From the NCBI GenBank assembly GCA_029777885.1, contig JAKORJ010000114.1:1-33270 (forward strand): a DNA stretch of 33,270 nt, in the 5' to 3' direction. Positions within the stretch are counted from its first letter, which is position 1. Each line of letters opens with the position of its first letter. Source of the DNA: Bacillota bacterium (GTDB taxonomy: Bacteria; Bacillota; Clostridia; Caldicoprobacterales; DTU083). This document shows positions 1-7,577 of this stretch, one piece after another. A program made the position numbers and the translations under genes. Under the pieces are notes generated by a model. It worked only from the letters and a program-made list of their open reading frames with translations, was not told the origin of the DNA and did no database searches.

Positions 1-524
1 ACGACGCTGAGCTTGTGGCAAAGCAGTTTGGTATCGAATTACGCACGGTGGATCTGACACCGGTCCGGTCGGCCTTGCTCGGAGCTCTTGCTGATACAAC
101 GGAATTGACTGAAACAGCCCTGGCAAACATTGCGCCCCGCCTCCGCATGACAACCCTGTACGCCGTGGCTGCGAGTGAGAACCGGCTTGTGGCGGGGACT
201 GGCAACCGGAGTGAGTATCATATGGGCTACTTTACCAAATGGGGTGATGGTGCCTATGACTTCAACCCAATCGCCGACCTGACGGTAACGGAAATCTATG
301 AGTTCCTGAGCTACCTTCAGGTGCCCGAGTCTATCATCACAAAGGCACCTTCAGCCGGGCTGTTCGATGGCCAGACGGATGAAAGTGAAATGGGCATATC
401 CTATAAGAGCATAGATGAATTCTTGCTTACTGGTAAAGTCGGTGAACAGGAAAAAGCTATAATTGAAAGGTACCACAATGCCAGCCACCACAAGCGCAAG
501 CTGCCGCTGGTATATAAAGAATAA
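1..524 (+). CDS. nadE: NAD+ synthetase, C-terminal part (5' end outside window)
   Basis: This is the C-terminal part of NAD+ synthetase, which converts deamido-NAD+ to NAD+ using ATP and ammonia in the cytoplasm. The frame is open to the first base of the window (residues DAELV precede the GTG used by the ORF track), so that GTG is not the real start. Visible family motifs are the GTGNRSE segment followed by GYFTKWGDGA and then the conserved DFNPIADL region, all typical of the NadE adenine/deamido-NAD site. The C-terminus HKRKLPLVY is also family-like. No glutaminase domain can be seen because the N-terminus lies outside, so an ammonia-dependent or glutamine-dependent type cannot be decided. 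The gene ends in a bidirectional hairpin shared with the opposing glnN. Partial at the 5' side only because of the window edge. Confidence 0.93.
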   Translation, partial: DAELVAKQFGIELRTVDLTPVRSALLGALADTTELTETALANIAPRLRMTTLYAVAASENRLVAGTGNRSEYHMGYFTKWGDGAYDFNPIADLTVTEIYEFLSYLQVPESIITKAPSAGLFDGQTDESEMGISYKSIDEFLLTGKVGEQEKAIIERYHNASHHKRKLPLVYKE

Positions 525-548
525 AGGGGCTTTGATCAGCCCCTTTTC
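523..548. terminator. Bidirectional intrinsic terminator between nadE and glnN
   Basis: The arms AAAGGGGCT and AGCCCCTTT are perfect complements around a 6-base loop. The hairpin is followed by TTTTCCTT on the plus strand and by a T-rich stretch on the minus strand. It lies between the converging stop codons of nadE and glnN and probably ends both transcripts. Confidence 0.85.
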
Positions 549-560
549 CTTATCTCATAT

Positions 561-2660
561 TTACATTACGCTGTTCAGGATCTCCGCATAGGTCGGGATC
601 TTCCAATGCTCGCTGCTTACCAGCGTTTCAAGCTCATCAACGATCAGCCTGAGCTCGTTCATGGCCGCAAACACCCTTTCCCGGTATGCCCTGGCCAGCG
701 CAAGGCTGTCCTTTATCTCCCTGACCTCTATGGTCTGCTCGTACAGGTGATCCAGCCTGGTTTTCAGGCATTCTGACAGCCTGGATATTTTTTTCAGCAG
801 CTCTTCCTCAAGGCTTGTTGGGATCTCGGCACTTATTGCCTTCTTCTGAATTATCAGGTCTGCCAGTTCTTTCTGATAGCCCAGTACAGCAGGGATGATC
901 AGCTTGTTGACCATGTCGATCATCGTCAGAGCTTCGATGTTGATGGTCTTCGAGTAGTTTTCGAGCAGGATCTCATATCGCGAGTAAATCTCGTTTTTGG
1001 TAAAGACCTTATGGCGGATGAACATCTCCACATTTTTAGGATTGATTAGTGCCGGCAAGGCTTCGGGTGTGGTTCTCAGGTTGTGCAAGCCCCTAAGCTC
1101 CGCTTCCTTAACCCAGGCTGAGTCATAGCCGTTCCCGTTGAAGATGATGCGCTTGTGATTCTTGATGGTCGTCTTGATCAGCTTGTTCAAGTCCTTATTG
1201 AAATCAGTGCTCTTTTCAAGTACGTCAGCGAACTGGGACAGCACTTCAGCCACGATTGTATTGAGGACTATTATTGGTTCGGCTGTTGATAAGGCTGAAC
1301 CCAGCATGCGGAACTCAAACTTATTACCTGTGAATGCAAAGGGGGATGTCCGGTTGCGGTCTGTCGTATCCTTCGGAAAAGGGGGAAGCACCGTTGCGCC
1401 GATTTCCATCAAGGTTTTTCCCTTGCCATTATACAAGGTATCGTTTTCCAGGGCTTTAAGGATCTCGGTTAGCTCATCGCCCAAAAACATTGATACGATG
1501 GCCGGGGGTGCTTCATTGGCTCCAAGGCGGTGATCATTGCCCGCGCTTGCTACCGAGACCCGCAAAAGGTCCTGATACTCATCCACAGCTTTGATCACTG
1601 CCACAAGGAAAAGGAGAAACTGCGCATTTTCACAGGGCGTATCGCCTGGCTCCAACAGATTGATCCCAGTATCCGTGGACATGGACCAGTTGATATGCTT
1701 TCCGCTGCCGTTTACTCCTGCAAAGGGCTTTTCATGCAGGAGGCAGGCCAGGTTATGCTTTGCCGCGATGCTTTTCATAAGCTCCATTACCAGTTGGTTG
1801 TGGTCTGTAGCTATATTGGCTTCAGAGTAGATGGGGGCAAGCTCATGCTGGGAAGGGGCCACCTCGTTATGCTCGGTCTTGGCCAGTACGCCCAGCTTCC
1901 ACAGTTCCTCATCCAGCTCGCGCATGAAAGCTGAAACCCGTTGCTTAATTGCCCCAAAGTAATGGTCCTCCATTTCCTGGCTCTTTGGCGGCCTTGCACC
2001 AAACAAGGTCCTGCCACAGTATATAAGGTCAGGCCTTTTCAGGAACATGTCCTTGTCGATTAAAAAGTATTCCTGCTCAGGGCCTACTGAGGAAAGGACC
2101 CGCTTTGCATCAGTGACCCCGAACAAGCGGAGGATACGCAGAGCCTGGTGGCTGAGCGCCTGCATGGAACGCAGCAGGGGCGTTTTCTTGTCCAGGGCCT
2201 CGCCGCTGTATGAGCAGAAGGCTGTTGGGATATATAGCGTGTTATCTTTTATAAAGGCATAGGACGTCGGGTCCCAGGCAGTATATCCCCTGGCTTCGAA
2301 AGTGGTGCGCAGTCCGCCCGAAGGGAAGCTGGAGGCGTCGGGTTCGCCTTTGACCAGGGAGTTGCCCGAAAACTCCATAATGACCCTGCCGTTGCCGTCA
2401 GGAGCTATAAAGCTGTCATGCTTTTCAGCCGTTACGCCTGTCATGGGTTGGAACCAGTGGGTGAAATGGGTAGCGCCCTTTTCTATCGCCCAGTCCTTCA
2501 TGGCGCACGCGACTACATTAGCCACTTCCAATTCAAGGGGTGTGCCATCTGCGATCGTTTTCTTTAGTGCATTGTAAATGTGCTTCGGCAGGCGTTCCTT
2601 CATGACGGCTTCATTGAATACCATACTGCCGAATATATCAGATATTTTATTACTTGTCAC
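561..2660 (-). CDS. glnN: Type III glutamine synthetase (GSIII)
   Basis: ATP-dependent ligation of ammonia to glutamate, giving glutamine, by the large GSIII form. The 699 residues match the usual GSIII length of about 700, roughly 250 longer than GSI. Recognisable segments are the N-terminal [16 protein letters not shown] region, [11 protein letters not shown], the EQEYFLID glutamate-binding stretch, [16 protein letters not shown] (nucleotide/glutamate loop) and an [19 protein letters not shown] segment, all characteristic of GSIII. The start is a GTG with AAGGAGG 8 bases upstream; this ribosome site overlaps the stop codon of asnA, so the two genes are an operon with a 13-bp gap and probably coupled translation. 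A GSI gene occurs 5 kb away in the same locus, so the cell has two unrelated-length synthetases under neighbouring promoters. Function is certain by family; division of labour between the two enzymes is unknown. Confidence 0.96.
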   Translation of the reverse strand: MTSNKISDIFGSMVFNEAVMKERLPKHIYNALKKTIADGTPLELEVANVVACAMKDWAIEKGATHFTHWFQPMTGVTAEKHDSFIAPDGNGRVIMEFSGNSLVKGEPDASSFPSGGLRTTFEARGYTAWDPTSYAFIKDNTLYIPTAFCSYSGEALDKKTPLLRSMQALSHQALRILRLFGVTDAKRVLSSVGPEQEYFLIDKDMFLKRPDLIYCGRTLFGARPPKSQEMEDHYFGAIKQRVSAFMRELDEELWKLGVLAKTEHNEVAPSQHELAPIYSEANIATDHNQLVMELMKSIAAKHNLACLLHEKPFAGVNGSGKHINWSMSTDTGINLLEPGDTPCENAQFLLFLVAVIKAVDEYQDLLRVSVASAGNDHRLGANEAPPAIVSMFLGDELTEILKALENDTLYNGKGKTLMEIGATVLPPFPKDTTDRNRTSPFAFTGNKFEFRMLGSALSTAEPIIVLNTIVAEVLSQFADVLEKSTDFNKDLNKLIKTTIKNHKRIIFNGNGYDSAWVKEAELRGLHNLRTTPEALPALINPKNVEMFIRHKVFTKNEIYSRYEILLENYSKTINIEALTMIDMVNKLIIPAVLGYQKELADLIIQKKAISAEIPTSLEEELLKKISRLSECLKTRLDHLYEQTIEVREIKDSLALARAYRERVFAAMNELRLIVDELETLVSSEHWKIPTYAEILNSVM

Positions 2661-2673
2661 TTTCCTTTCCTCC

Positions 2674-3681
2674 TTACAACAATTCTATTCCTGCTTCTCT
2701 GCAGCCTGTAATGGTGCTTTGGTCCCACACCGAGACCTGGACCTCGCCGATGTGCGCCTTCTGCAGCAGGAGCATGCACAGCCTCGATTGGCCTATCCCG
2801 CCGCCCATGGTAAGCGGGAGCTCGTCATTCAGCAGCATCCTGTGGAACAGCAGATTGCGGCGGTCATCACATCCTGCCTTGCTTAGCTGCTCATCCAAGG
2901 ATTCCTTGTCGACCCGTATGCCCATGGAGGATACTTCAAAAGCACACCCCAGGATGTCATTCCAGAAGAGGATATCGCCGTTGAGCTTCCAGTCGTCATA
3001 ATCAGGCGCCCTCCCATCATGCTTGATGCCTGATTTCAGCAAATCACCTATCTGCATGATGAAGGCGGTCTTATGGTCCTTTAAATACTTGTCTTCACGC
3101 TCCTTTGGCGAAAGAGCAGGATACATATCCTCAAGCTCCTGGGTCGTTACAAAGGAGACTTCTCGTGATAGTTCAACCGAAAGCACCGGGTACAGCTTCT
3201 TTATATCCTCAAGGGTATCGCAAATAGCGCCGACGATTTTGACCACGGTGCTTTTCAGGGTTTCCAGGTTCCTGGTGTCACGGTCGATGACCTTCTCCCA
3301 GTCCCATTGGTCGACATAGATCGAGTGCAGATTATCCATATCTTCATCGCGGCGTATGGCGTTCATATCAGTGTAGATCCCTTCCCCTACAGGGAAACCA
3401 TACTTGTGCAGGGCTAAACGCTTCCACTTCGCAAGCGAGTGGACGACCTGGGCTTGGTAACCGTCTTCCTTGATATTGAATTCCACGGGCCGCTCTATAC
3501 CGTTTAGGTCATCGTTGATACCGGTGTTGGCCAGGACGAACAATGGGGCCGATACTCTTTTCAGGTTCAATGCCTTGCTGAGATTGTCCTCAAAGATTCT
3601 CTTTATTTTTCCTATTGCACTTTGGGTATCATAAAGGTTCAATAGCGGCCTGTATCCTTTAGGCACTGTCAGCTTGCTCAT
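2674..3681 (-). CDS. asnA: Aspartate-ammonia ligase (asparagine synthetase A)
   Basis: AsnA makes asparagine from aspartate, ammonia and ATP; it belongs to the class II aminoacyl-tRNA synthetase fold family. The 335 aa length is normal for the family. Visible family segments are the N-terminal [15 protein letters not shown], the PVEFNIK and [12 protein letters not shown]-like stretch (here [12 protein letters not shown]), [29 protein letters not shown], and the C-terminal [11 protein letters not shown] motif of class II synthetases. The ATG start has AAGGAGG 9 bases upstream. It is the first gene of the leftward asnA-glnN operon; both enzymes fix ammonia, so the operon acts in nitrogen assimilation. 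The upstream leader contains a strong promoter and, directly after its start point, a terminator-like hairpin (listed separately), which implies attenuation control. Confidence 0.97.
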   Translation of the reverse strand: MSKLTVPKGYRPLLNLYDTQSAIGKIKRIFEDNLSKALNLKRVSAPLFVLANTGINDDLNGIERPVEFNIKEDGYQAQVVHSLAKWKRLALHKYGFPVGEGIYTDMNAIRRDEDMDNLHSIYVDQWDWEKVIDRDTRNLETLKSTVVKIVGAICDTLEDIKKLYPVLSVELSREVSFVTTQELEDMYPALSPKEREDKYLKDHKTAFIMQIGDLLKSGIKHDGRAPDYDDWKLNGDILFWNDILGCAFEVSSMGIRVDKESLDEQLSKAGCDDRRNLLFHRMLLNDELPLTMGGGIGQSRLCMLLLQKAHIGEVQVSVWDQSTITGCREAGIELL

Positions 3682-3701
3682 GCTCTCTTACCTCCTTGCG
3701 A

Positions 3702-3749
3702 AAATAAAAAAGAAAAGGTGCCGCGGAACATAAGTTCCACAGCACCTTT
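3702..3749 (-). terminator. Terminator-like hairpin at the 5' end of the asnA-glnN transcript
   Basis: Read on the minus strand, AAAGGTGCTGTGGAAC pairs with GTTCCGCGGCACCTTT (16 pairs including two G-U) around a TTAT loop and is followed by TCTTTTTTATTTT. This has the form of an intrinsic terminator. It begins only about 7 bases after the predicted transcription start and ends before the asnA ribosome site, so it should act as an attenuator or as a protective 5' hairpin. No competing antiterminator is evident in the very short leader. Confidence 0.7.
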
Positions 3750-3762
3750 GCTGCATGTAAAA

Positions 3763-3791
3763 AGTATAGCATCGGATCATTTGGATGTCAA
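3763..3791 (-). promoter_or_regulatory. Sigma-A type promoter of asnA-glnN
   Basis: On the minus strand a perfect -35 TTGACA is separated by exactly 17 bases from a -10 TATACT (5 of 6 consensus). The predicted start is near position 3756, about 75 bases upstream of the asnA ATG. It is the best match to a housekeeping promoter in this 391-bp gap. Confidence 0.8.
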
Positions 3792-3926
3792 CTATGAATT
3801 TATAAATTTTTATGAGTTTATGCAATAAGATATGGCTTAACTTGCAAAATACATTATTGGTGTAACGTAAACAAGGATAAAATCCAATATTATTGCAGTT
3901 TTAATTTTAGAATTATTCATATACTA
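3792..3926. other. AT-rich spacer between divergent nitrogen promoters
   Basis: This stretch lies between the two back-to-back promoters of the asnA-glnN and glutamate synthase operons. It is AT-rich and has no credible ORF. The only structure I see is an 8-bp inverted pair TGCAATAA / TTATTGCA whose arms are about 60 bases apart, plus a weaker TTGG/CCAA pair inside it. It could bind a regulator, but nothing recognisable is present. Confidence 0.4.
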
Positions 3927-3955
3927 TTGACACTTATATTGGTTTATAGTACCAT
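3927..3955 (+). promoter_or_regulatory. Promoter of the glutamate synthase-glnA operon
   Basis: A perfect -35 TTGACA is followed after 17 bases by TACCAT (4 of 6 consensus). The predicted start is near position 3962, leaving a leader of about 110 bases before the GTG of the first gene. It is divergent from the asnA promoter, whose -35 lies about 135 bases away. Confidence 0.65.
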
Positions 3956-3969
3956 AATTAGTGTGAACA

Positions 3970-4056
3970 AAGGCGTTCATCAGATAGTATCAGGCAACGA
4001 GCCAGGATGGCTTGTAGCCGCTTTTCAGGTACTATGTGATGAGCGCCTTATTTTAT
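3970..4056 (+). promoter_or_regulatory. Long structured leader RNA of the glutamate synthase operon
   Basis: The arms 3970-3989 and 4030-4049 pair over 20 positions with one G-U and one G-G mismatch, beginning AAGGCG and ending CGCCTT followed by ATTTTAT. The enclosed 40 bases hold mutually exclusive small hairpins: GGC-AACGA-GCC, AGCC-AGGAT-GGCT and GGCT-TGT-AGCC. The first and third can coexist, while the second excludes both. The U-rich tail just before the ribosome site makes it a candidate attenuator or riboswitch-like switch. I do not recognise it as a named riboswitch class. Confidence 0.6.
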
Positions 4057-4072
4057 GACAGGAGGCAGGCCA

Positions 4073-5161
4073 GTGAGGGAAGGGATGTTCCGCAATCCAT
4101 CAGGATGCGCCATATCAGGTATCTTTTCAAAGTCCGGAAAGCGCTTTTCCGGCAAACGGATAATAGACTCCATAGCTGTGATGCATGAGCGTTCCAACGG
4201 GCTTGGAGGAGGCTTTGCAGCCTACGGGATCTATCCTGAATACAAGGATCATTATGCCTTTCACATATTTTATGATGACATATATGCCAAAAAGGAATGC
4301 GAGGAGTATCTGGAGGACCATTTTGACATAGCCAGCTTGTCACAGATCCCTACGCGCAAGATACCGGAAATCACAGATACACCTTTGATTTGGCGATATT
4401 TTGCTGCTCCGCTTCCGGCGAAGCTGGCTGACAGCCAGCTGGATGAGCGGGAGTATGTGGTCAGGTGCGTGTTCAGGATAAATACAGCGATTAAAGGCGC
4501 ATATGTCTTTTCCAGTGGAAAGAATATGGGCGTGTTCAAAGCAGTGGGCTTCCCTGAGGACGTAGGCCGATTCTACCGGCTGGAGGAATATGAAGGATAC
4601 TGCTTTATAGCCCATGGTAGGTACCCAACGAACACTCCCGGCTGGTGGGGCGGTGCCCATCCCTTTGCGCTCCTTGATTTTTCAGTTGTCCACAACGGCG
4701 AGATATCATCTTACGATGCGAACCGCCGCTCCATAGAAATGCACGGTTACAAATGCACCCTGCAGACAGACACCGAGGTCATTGCCTATATCATCGACTA
4801 CCTGCACAGGAAGCAGTGGCTTAACCTGAATGAAATATGCTCAGTCATTGCCGCGCCCTTCTGGTCAGTCATAGAGACCAGGCCACGTGAAGATAGGGAA
4901 GAGCTCGAGTATTTAAGATGCGTTTTTGATTCACTGCTGATCAACGGGCCTTTTTCAATAATCGTAGGCTTCGAAGGTGGGATGATGGCGCTTAATGACA
5001 GGCTTAAGCTCCGCAGCATGGTGGTGGGGGAGAAGGATGATATGGTCTACGTTGCAAGCGAGGAGGCTGCCATCAGGGTCATACAGAAGGATCTTGACAG
5101 GGTGTGGTCACCCAAGGGCGGCGAAGGAGTCATAGTAACTATAGAGAAAGGATCGGCATAA
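4073..5161 (+). CDS. Glutamate synthase, stand-alone glutaminase (GltB1-type) domain
   Basis: Class II (Ntn-hydrolase) glutamine amidotransferase that would release ammonia from glutamine for the separate synthase protein encoded next. The catalytic Cys is seen in NPSGCAISGIF, residue 12 from the proposed start, so a short propeptide must be removed to expose it. Other family segments are HERSNGLGGGFAAYG, FIAHGRYPTNTPGWWGGAHPF and VVHNGEISSYDANRR, plus TDTEVIAYIIDYL. I prefer the GTG at 4073 because AGGAGG lies 7 bases upstream; the ATG at 4055 used by the ORF track sits before that ribosome site. The stop TAA overlaps the next ATG by one base, so the two are translationally coupled. This is the archaeal-type arrangement in which the large glutamate synthase subunit is split into three proteins. 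Confidence 0.92.
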   Translation: MREGMFRNPSGCAISGIFSKSGKRFSGKRIIDSIAVMHERSNGLGGGFAAYGIYPEYKDHYAFHIFYDDIYAKKECEEYLEDHFDIASLSQIPTRKIPEITDTPLIWRYFAAPLPAKLADSQLDEREYVVRCVFRINTAIKGAYVFSSGKNMGVFKAVGFPEDVGRFYRLEEYEGYCFIAHGRYPTNTPGWWGGAHPFALLDFSVVHNGEISSYDANRRSIEMHGYKCTLQTDTEVIAYIIDYLHRKQWLNLNEICSVIAAPFWSVIETRPREDREELEYLRCVFDSLLINGPFSIIVGFEGGMMALNDRLKLRSMVVGEKDDMVYVASEEAAIRVIQKDLDRVWSPKGGEGVIVTIEKGSA

Positions 5162-6666
5162 TGGCTGCTTTTGATATATATCCGGAATATGAAATAGTAA
5201 GGAATAATGAACGGTGCACCAACTGCCGGGTGTGTGAAAAGCAATGCGCAAACGGGGCACATATATTCCTGACTGACAAAAACAGGATGGCTGCTGATGA
5301 TGCCAAATGCGTAAACTGCCACAGGTGTGTGGCTATGTGTCCTGTAAGAGCTTTGAAGATCGTGAAAACCGATCACACCTTCAGAGAAAATTCATACTGG
5401 ACCGGCAAAAGCATAAAGGAGATCAACAGGCAGGCAGAAAGCGGGGGCGTCCTTTTATCCAGCATGGGCAACCCGGAAACCTATCCCGTATACTTTGATA
5501 GAATACTGCTAAATGCGTCCCAGGTCACTAACCCATCCATCGACCCTTTGAGGGAGCCCATGGAAACCAGGGTCTATCTGGGGTCAAAGCCAGAAAAGGT
5601 CGTAAGGGATGAGAAGGGCCGCATTAAGGTCGACCTACCGCCGCATATCATGCTGTCCATACCTGTCATGCTGTCGGCCATGAGCTATGGATCGATCAGC
5701 TATAACGCCCATGAAAGCCTGGCGAGGGCTGCCGCAGAAGCCGGCATCTTATATAATACCGGGGAGGGCGGCTTGCACGAAAACCTATATAACTATGGCA
5801 GTAACACGATCGTTCAGGTTGCATCAGGGCGTTTTGGAGTGCACAAGAAGTACTTAAGCAGTGGAGCCGCTATCGAGATCAAAATGGGACAGGGCGCAAA
5901 GCCTGGTATCGGTGGGCACCTGCCCGGTACTAAGATCGTGGGTGACATTTCTAAGACCCGTATGATCCCTGAGGGCTCCGATGCCATATCTCCGGCCCCT
6001 CACCACGATATTTACTCCATTGAAGACCTGAGCCAGCTCATATATTCGCTAAAGGAGGCAACAGGCTATTCAAAGCCCATAATAGTCAAGATCGCAGCCG
6101 TCCACAATGTCGCTGCGATCGCCAGTGGCATTGCCCGAAGCGGCGCTGACATTATTGCCATTGACGGCTTCAGGGGCGGCACGGGCGCTGCGCCTACACG
6201 GATACGCGATCATGTGGGCATCCCGATTGAGCTGGCCTTGGCCAGCGTTGATAATCGGCTGTGCGATGAAGGGATCCGTAATCGGGTGTCGATCGTGGCC
6301 GGAGGGGGCATCCGTTCCAGCGCTGATGTTGTCAAGGCAATAGCGCTTGGCGCTGATTGCGTATATATAGGTACTGCAGCCCTCATTGCCCTGGGCTGCC
6401 ACTTATGCCGGAGCTGTCATACCGGCAAATGCAACTGGGGAATAGCCACCCAGAGGGAGGACCTGATGAAACGTTTGAACCCTGACTGGGGATACAAAAG
6501 GCTGGTGAACCTCTTGAATGCCTGGAAGCATGAAATAATGGAAATGATGGGCGGCATGGGCATAAACGCCATAGAAAGCCTAAGAGGCAACCGGCTTATG
6601 CTCCGTGGTGTAGGCTTAAATGAAAAAGAGCTTGAGATACTGGGCATCAAGCATGCGGGAGAATGA
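5161..6666 (+). CDS. Glutamate synthase, FMN/Fe-S synthase domain with two N-terminal 4Fe-4S clusters (GltB2-type)
   Basis: This protein would combine ammonia from the glutaminase with 2-oxoglutarate and reduce it to glutamate on FMN. Domain order: a ferredoxin-like segment with CTNCRVCEKQC (Cys 19, 22, 25, 29) and CVNCHRCVAMCP (Cys 50, 53, 56, 60), then a TIM-barrel glutamate synthase domain with MSYGSISYNAHESLARAA, GEGGLHE, MGQGAKPGIGGHLPG, and GADIIAIDGFRGGTGAAP, then CHLCRSCHTGKC near residue 413 for an additional Fe-S cluster. The start is ATG 5161, which overlaps the previous stop; the ORF-track start 19 codons earlier lies inside the previous gene. No NAD(P)H-dependent small subunit (GltD) is present nearby, so the N-terminal clusters may take electrons from ferredoxin or another partner. 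Family assignment is sure; the electron donor is inference. Confidence 0.95.
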   Translation: MAAFDIYPEYEIVRNNERCTNCRVCEKQCANGAHIFLTDKNRMAADDAKCVNCHRCVAMCPVRALKIVKTDHTFRENSYWTGKSIKEINRQAESGGVLLSSMGNPETYPVYFDRILLNASQVTNPSIDPLREPMETRVYLGSKPEKVVRDEKGRIKVDLPPHIMLSIPVMLSAMSYGSISYNAHESLARAAAEAGILYNTGEGGLHENLYNYGSNTIVQVASGRFGVHKKYLSSGAAIEIKMGQGAKPGIGGHLPGTKIVGDISKTRMIPEGSDAISPAPHHDIYSIEDLSQLIYSLKEATGYSKPIIVKIAAVHNVAAIASGIARSGADIIAIDGFRGGTGAAPTRIRDHVGIPIELALASVDNRLCDEGIRNRVSIVAGGGIRSSADVVKAIALGADCVYIGTAALIALGCHLCRSCHTGKCNWGIATQREDLMKRLNPDWGYKRLVNLLNAWKHEIMEMMGGMGINAIESLRGNRLMLRGVGLNEKELEILGIKHAGE

Positions 6667-6717
6667 AGCAAATTGCCTTGATATGAAGTTATATATATGC
6701 AATTGGGGGTAATATAA

Positions 6718-7434
6718 ATGAATGTATCAGCTCGCAGGCTGGGAAGCCGGGCGTTGAACGATGAAATAAGAAGGGCTGAAGAAGATATAATAATCGAAGA
6801 CTGCTTTGGTGAACGCTACATCGGGAGCGGTGCCTCATCCATTACAATAACGATAAACGGCACGCCGGGGAATGCCATGGGAGCCTACCTGGACGGGGCA
6901 ACCATTATAGTAAATGGCAATGCCCAGGATGCTATCGGAGATACTATGAATGACGGTAAGATAATAATACATGGCAATGCCGGTGATGCTCTAGGATATG
7001 CCATGCGGGGCGGGAAGATCTATGTGAAGGGTGATGCCGGGTACCGGACCGGCATCCATATGAAGGAGTATAAGGATAAAAGGCCGGTCATAGTAGTAGG
7101 CGGAAGCACAGGAAGCTTTCTAGGCGAATATCTCGCCGGTGGGATAATCATAGTTTTGGGTATGGAGTCTGAAGCCTTTCCTGTAGGTGACTTTACGGGG
7201 ACCGGCATGCATGGCGGCCTGATATTCATAAGGAGCAGCACACCTCCGGCCAAACTACACAAACAGGTGACTGTAAGCCTGGCAGACGACTCGGATATGG
7301 GATTTATAAACGAGTACCTGATGGAGTATGCGGATACTTTCGGGCTCAGCATCGATGAAATATTGCGCAAACCCTTTTATCGGCTTGCGCCGAACGCCAA
7401 AAATCCATACAAGCAGCTGTACACCATATACTAG
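6718..7434 (+). CDS. Glutamate synthase, stand-alone GXGXG-domain protein (GltB3-type)
   Basis: The 238-aa protein corresponds to the C-terminal right-handed beta-helix of the large glutamate synthase subunit. Repeats with the pattern G-x-x-G-x-x-x-G are visible: GTPGNAMGAYLDGA, GNAQDAIGDTMNDGKI, GNAGDALGYAMRGGKIYVKGDAG and GGSTGSFLGEYLAGG. In the fused enzyme this domain has a structural role and helps the interdomain ammonia tunnel; here it is a separate subunit. It lies 51 bases after the synthase gene, with GGGGGT 8 bases before its ATG. The C-terminal 60 residues (from SLADDSDMG) are less repetitive and end in an NPYKQLYTIY tail. The gene supports the view that all three large-subunit domains are present as separate polypeptides. 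Confidence 0.92.
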   Translation: MNVSARRLGSRALNDEIRRAEEDIIIEDCFGERYIGSGASSITITINGTPGNAMGAYLDGATIIVNGNAQDAIGDTMNDGKIIIHGNAGDALGYAMRGGKIYVKGDAGYRTGIHMKEYKDKRPVIVVGGSTGSFLGEYLAGGIIIVLGMESEAFPVGDFTGTGMHGGLIFIRSSTPPAKLHKQVTVSLADDSDMGFINEYLMEYADTFGLSIDEILRKPFYRLAPNAKNPYKQLYTIY

Positions 7435-7448
7435 GAAGTTAAATTACA

Positions 7449-7577
7449 ATGAGTATAGGAAATTCGTGGCCTGAATCGGATGATATGAATGAGAATAACC
7501 GTTTTCAAGTGGATCTATGTGATGATAAAATGAACATAAATGCTTTATCGCTGGAAAAAGGAGGCTGGATGCTTTGA
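7449..7577 (+). CDS. Possible 42-aa small ORF overlapping the glnA start
   Basis: An ATG at 7449 opens a 42-codon acidic ORF beginning MSIGNSWPESDD and ending EKGGWML. AGGAAG, which overlaps the gltB3 stop, lies 10 bases upstream as a moderate ribosome site. The stop TGA overlaps the TTG start of glnA in the four bases TTGA, and the glnA ribosome site AAGGAGG is inside this ORF. That arrangement is typical of translational coupling. I do not recognise the peptide. It is too short for the ORF track and has no domain evidence, so it may be a chance reading frame in the leader of glnA. Confidence 0.38.
   Translation: MSIGNSWPESDDMNENNRFQVDLCDDKMNINALSLEKGGWML

Noticed and set aside
3702-3830. 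T-box leader for asnA (the hairpin contains GTGGAAC and CCGCGG, reminiscent of a T-box)
   Set aside because: The promoter lies only about 7 bases before the hairpin, leaving no room for the specifier loop and stem I of a T-box.
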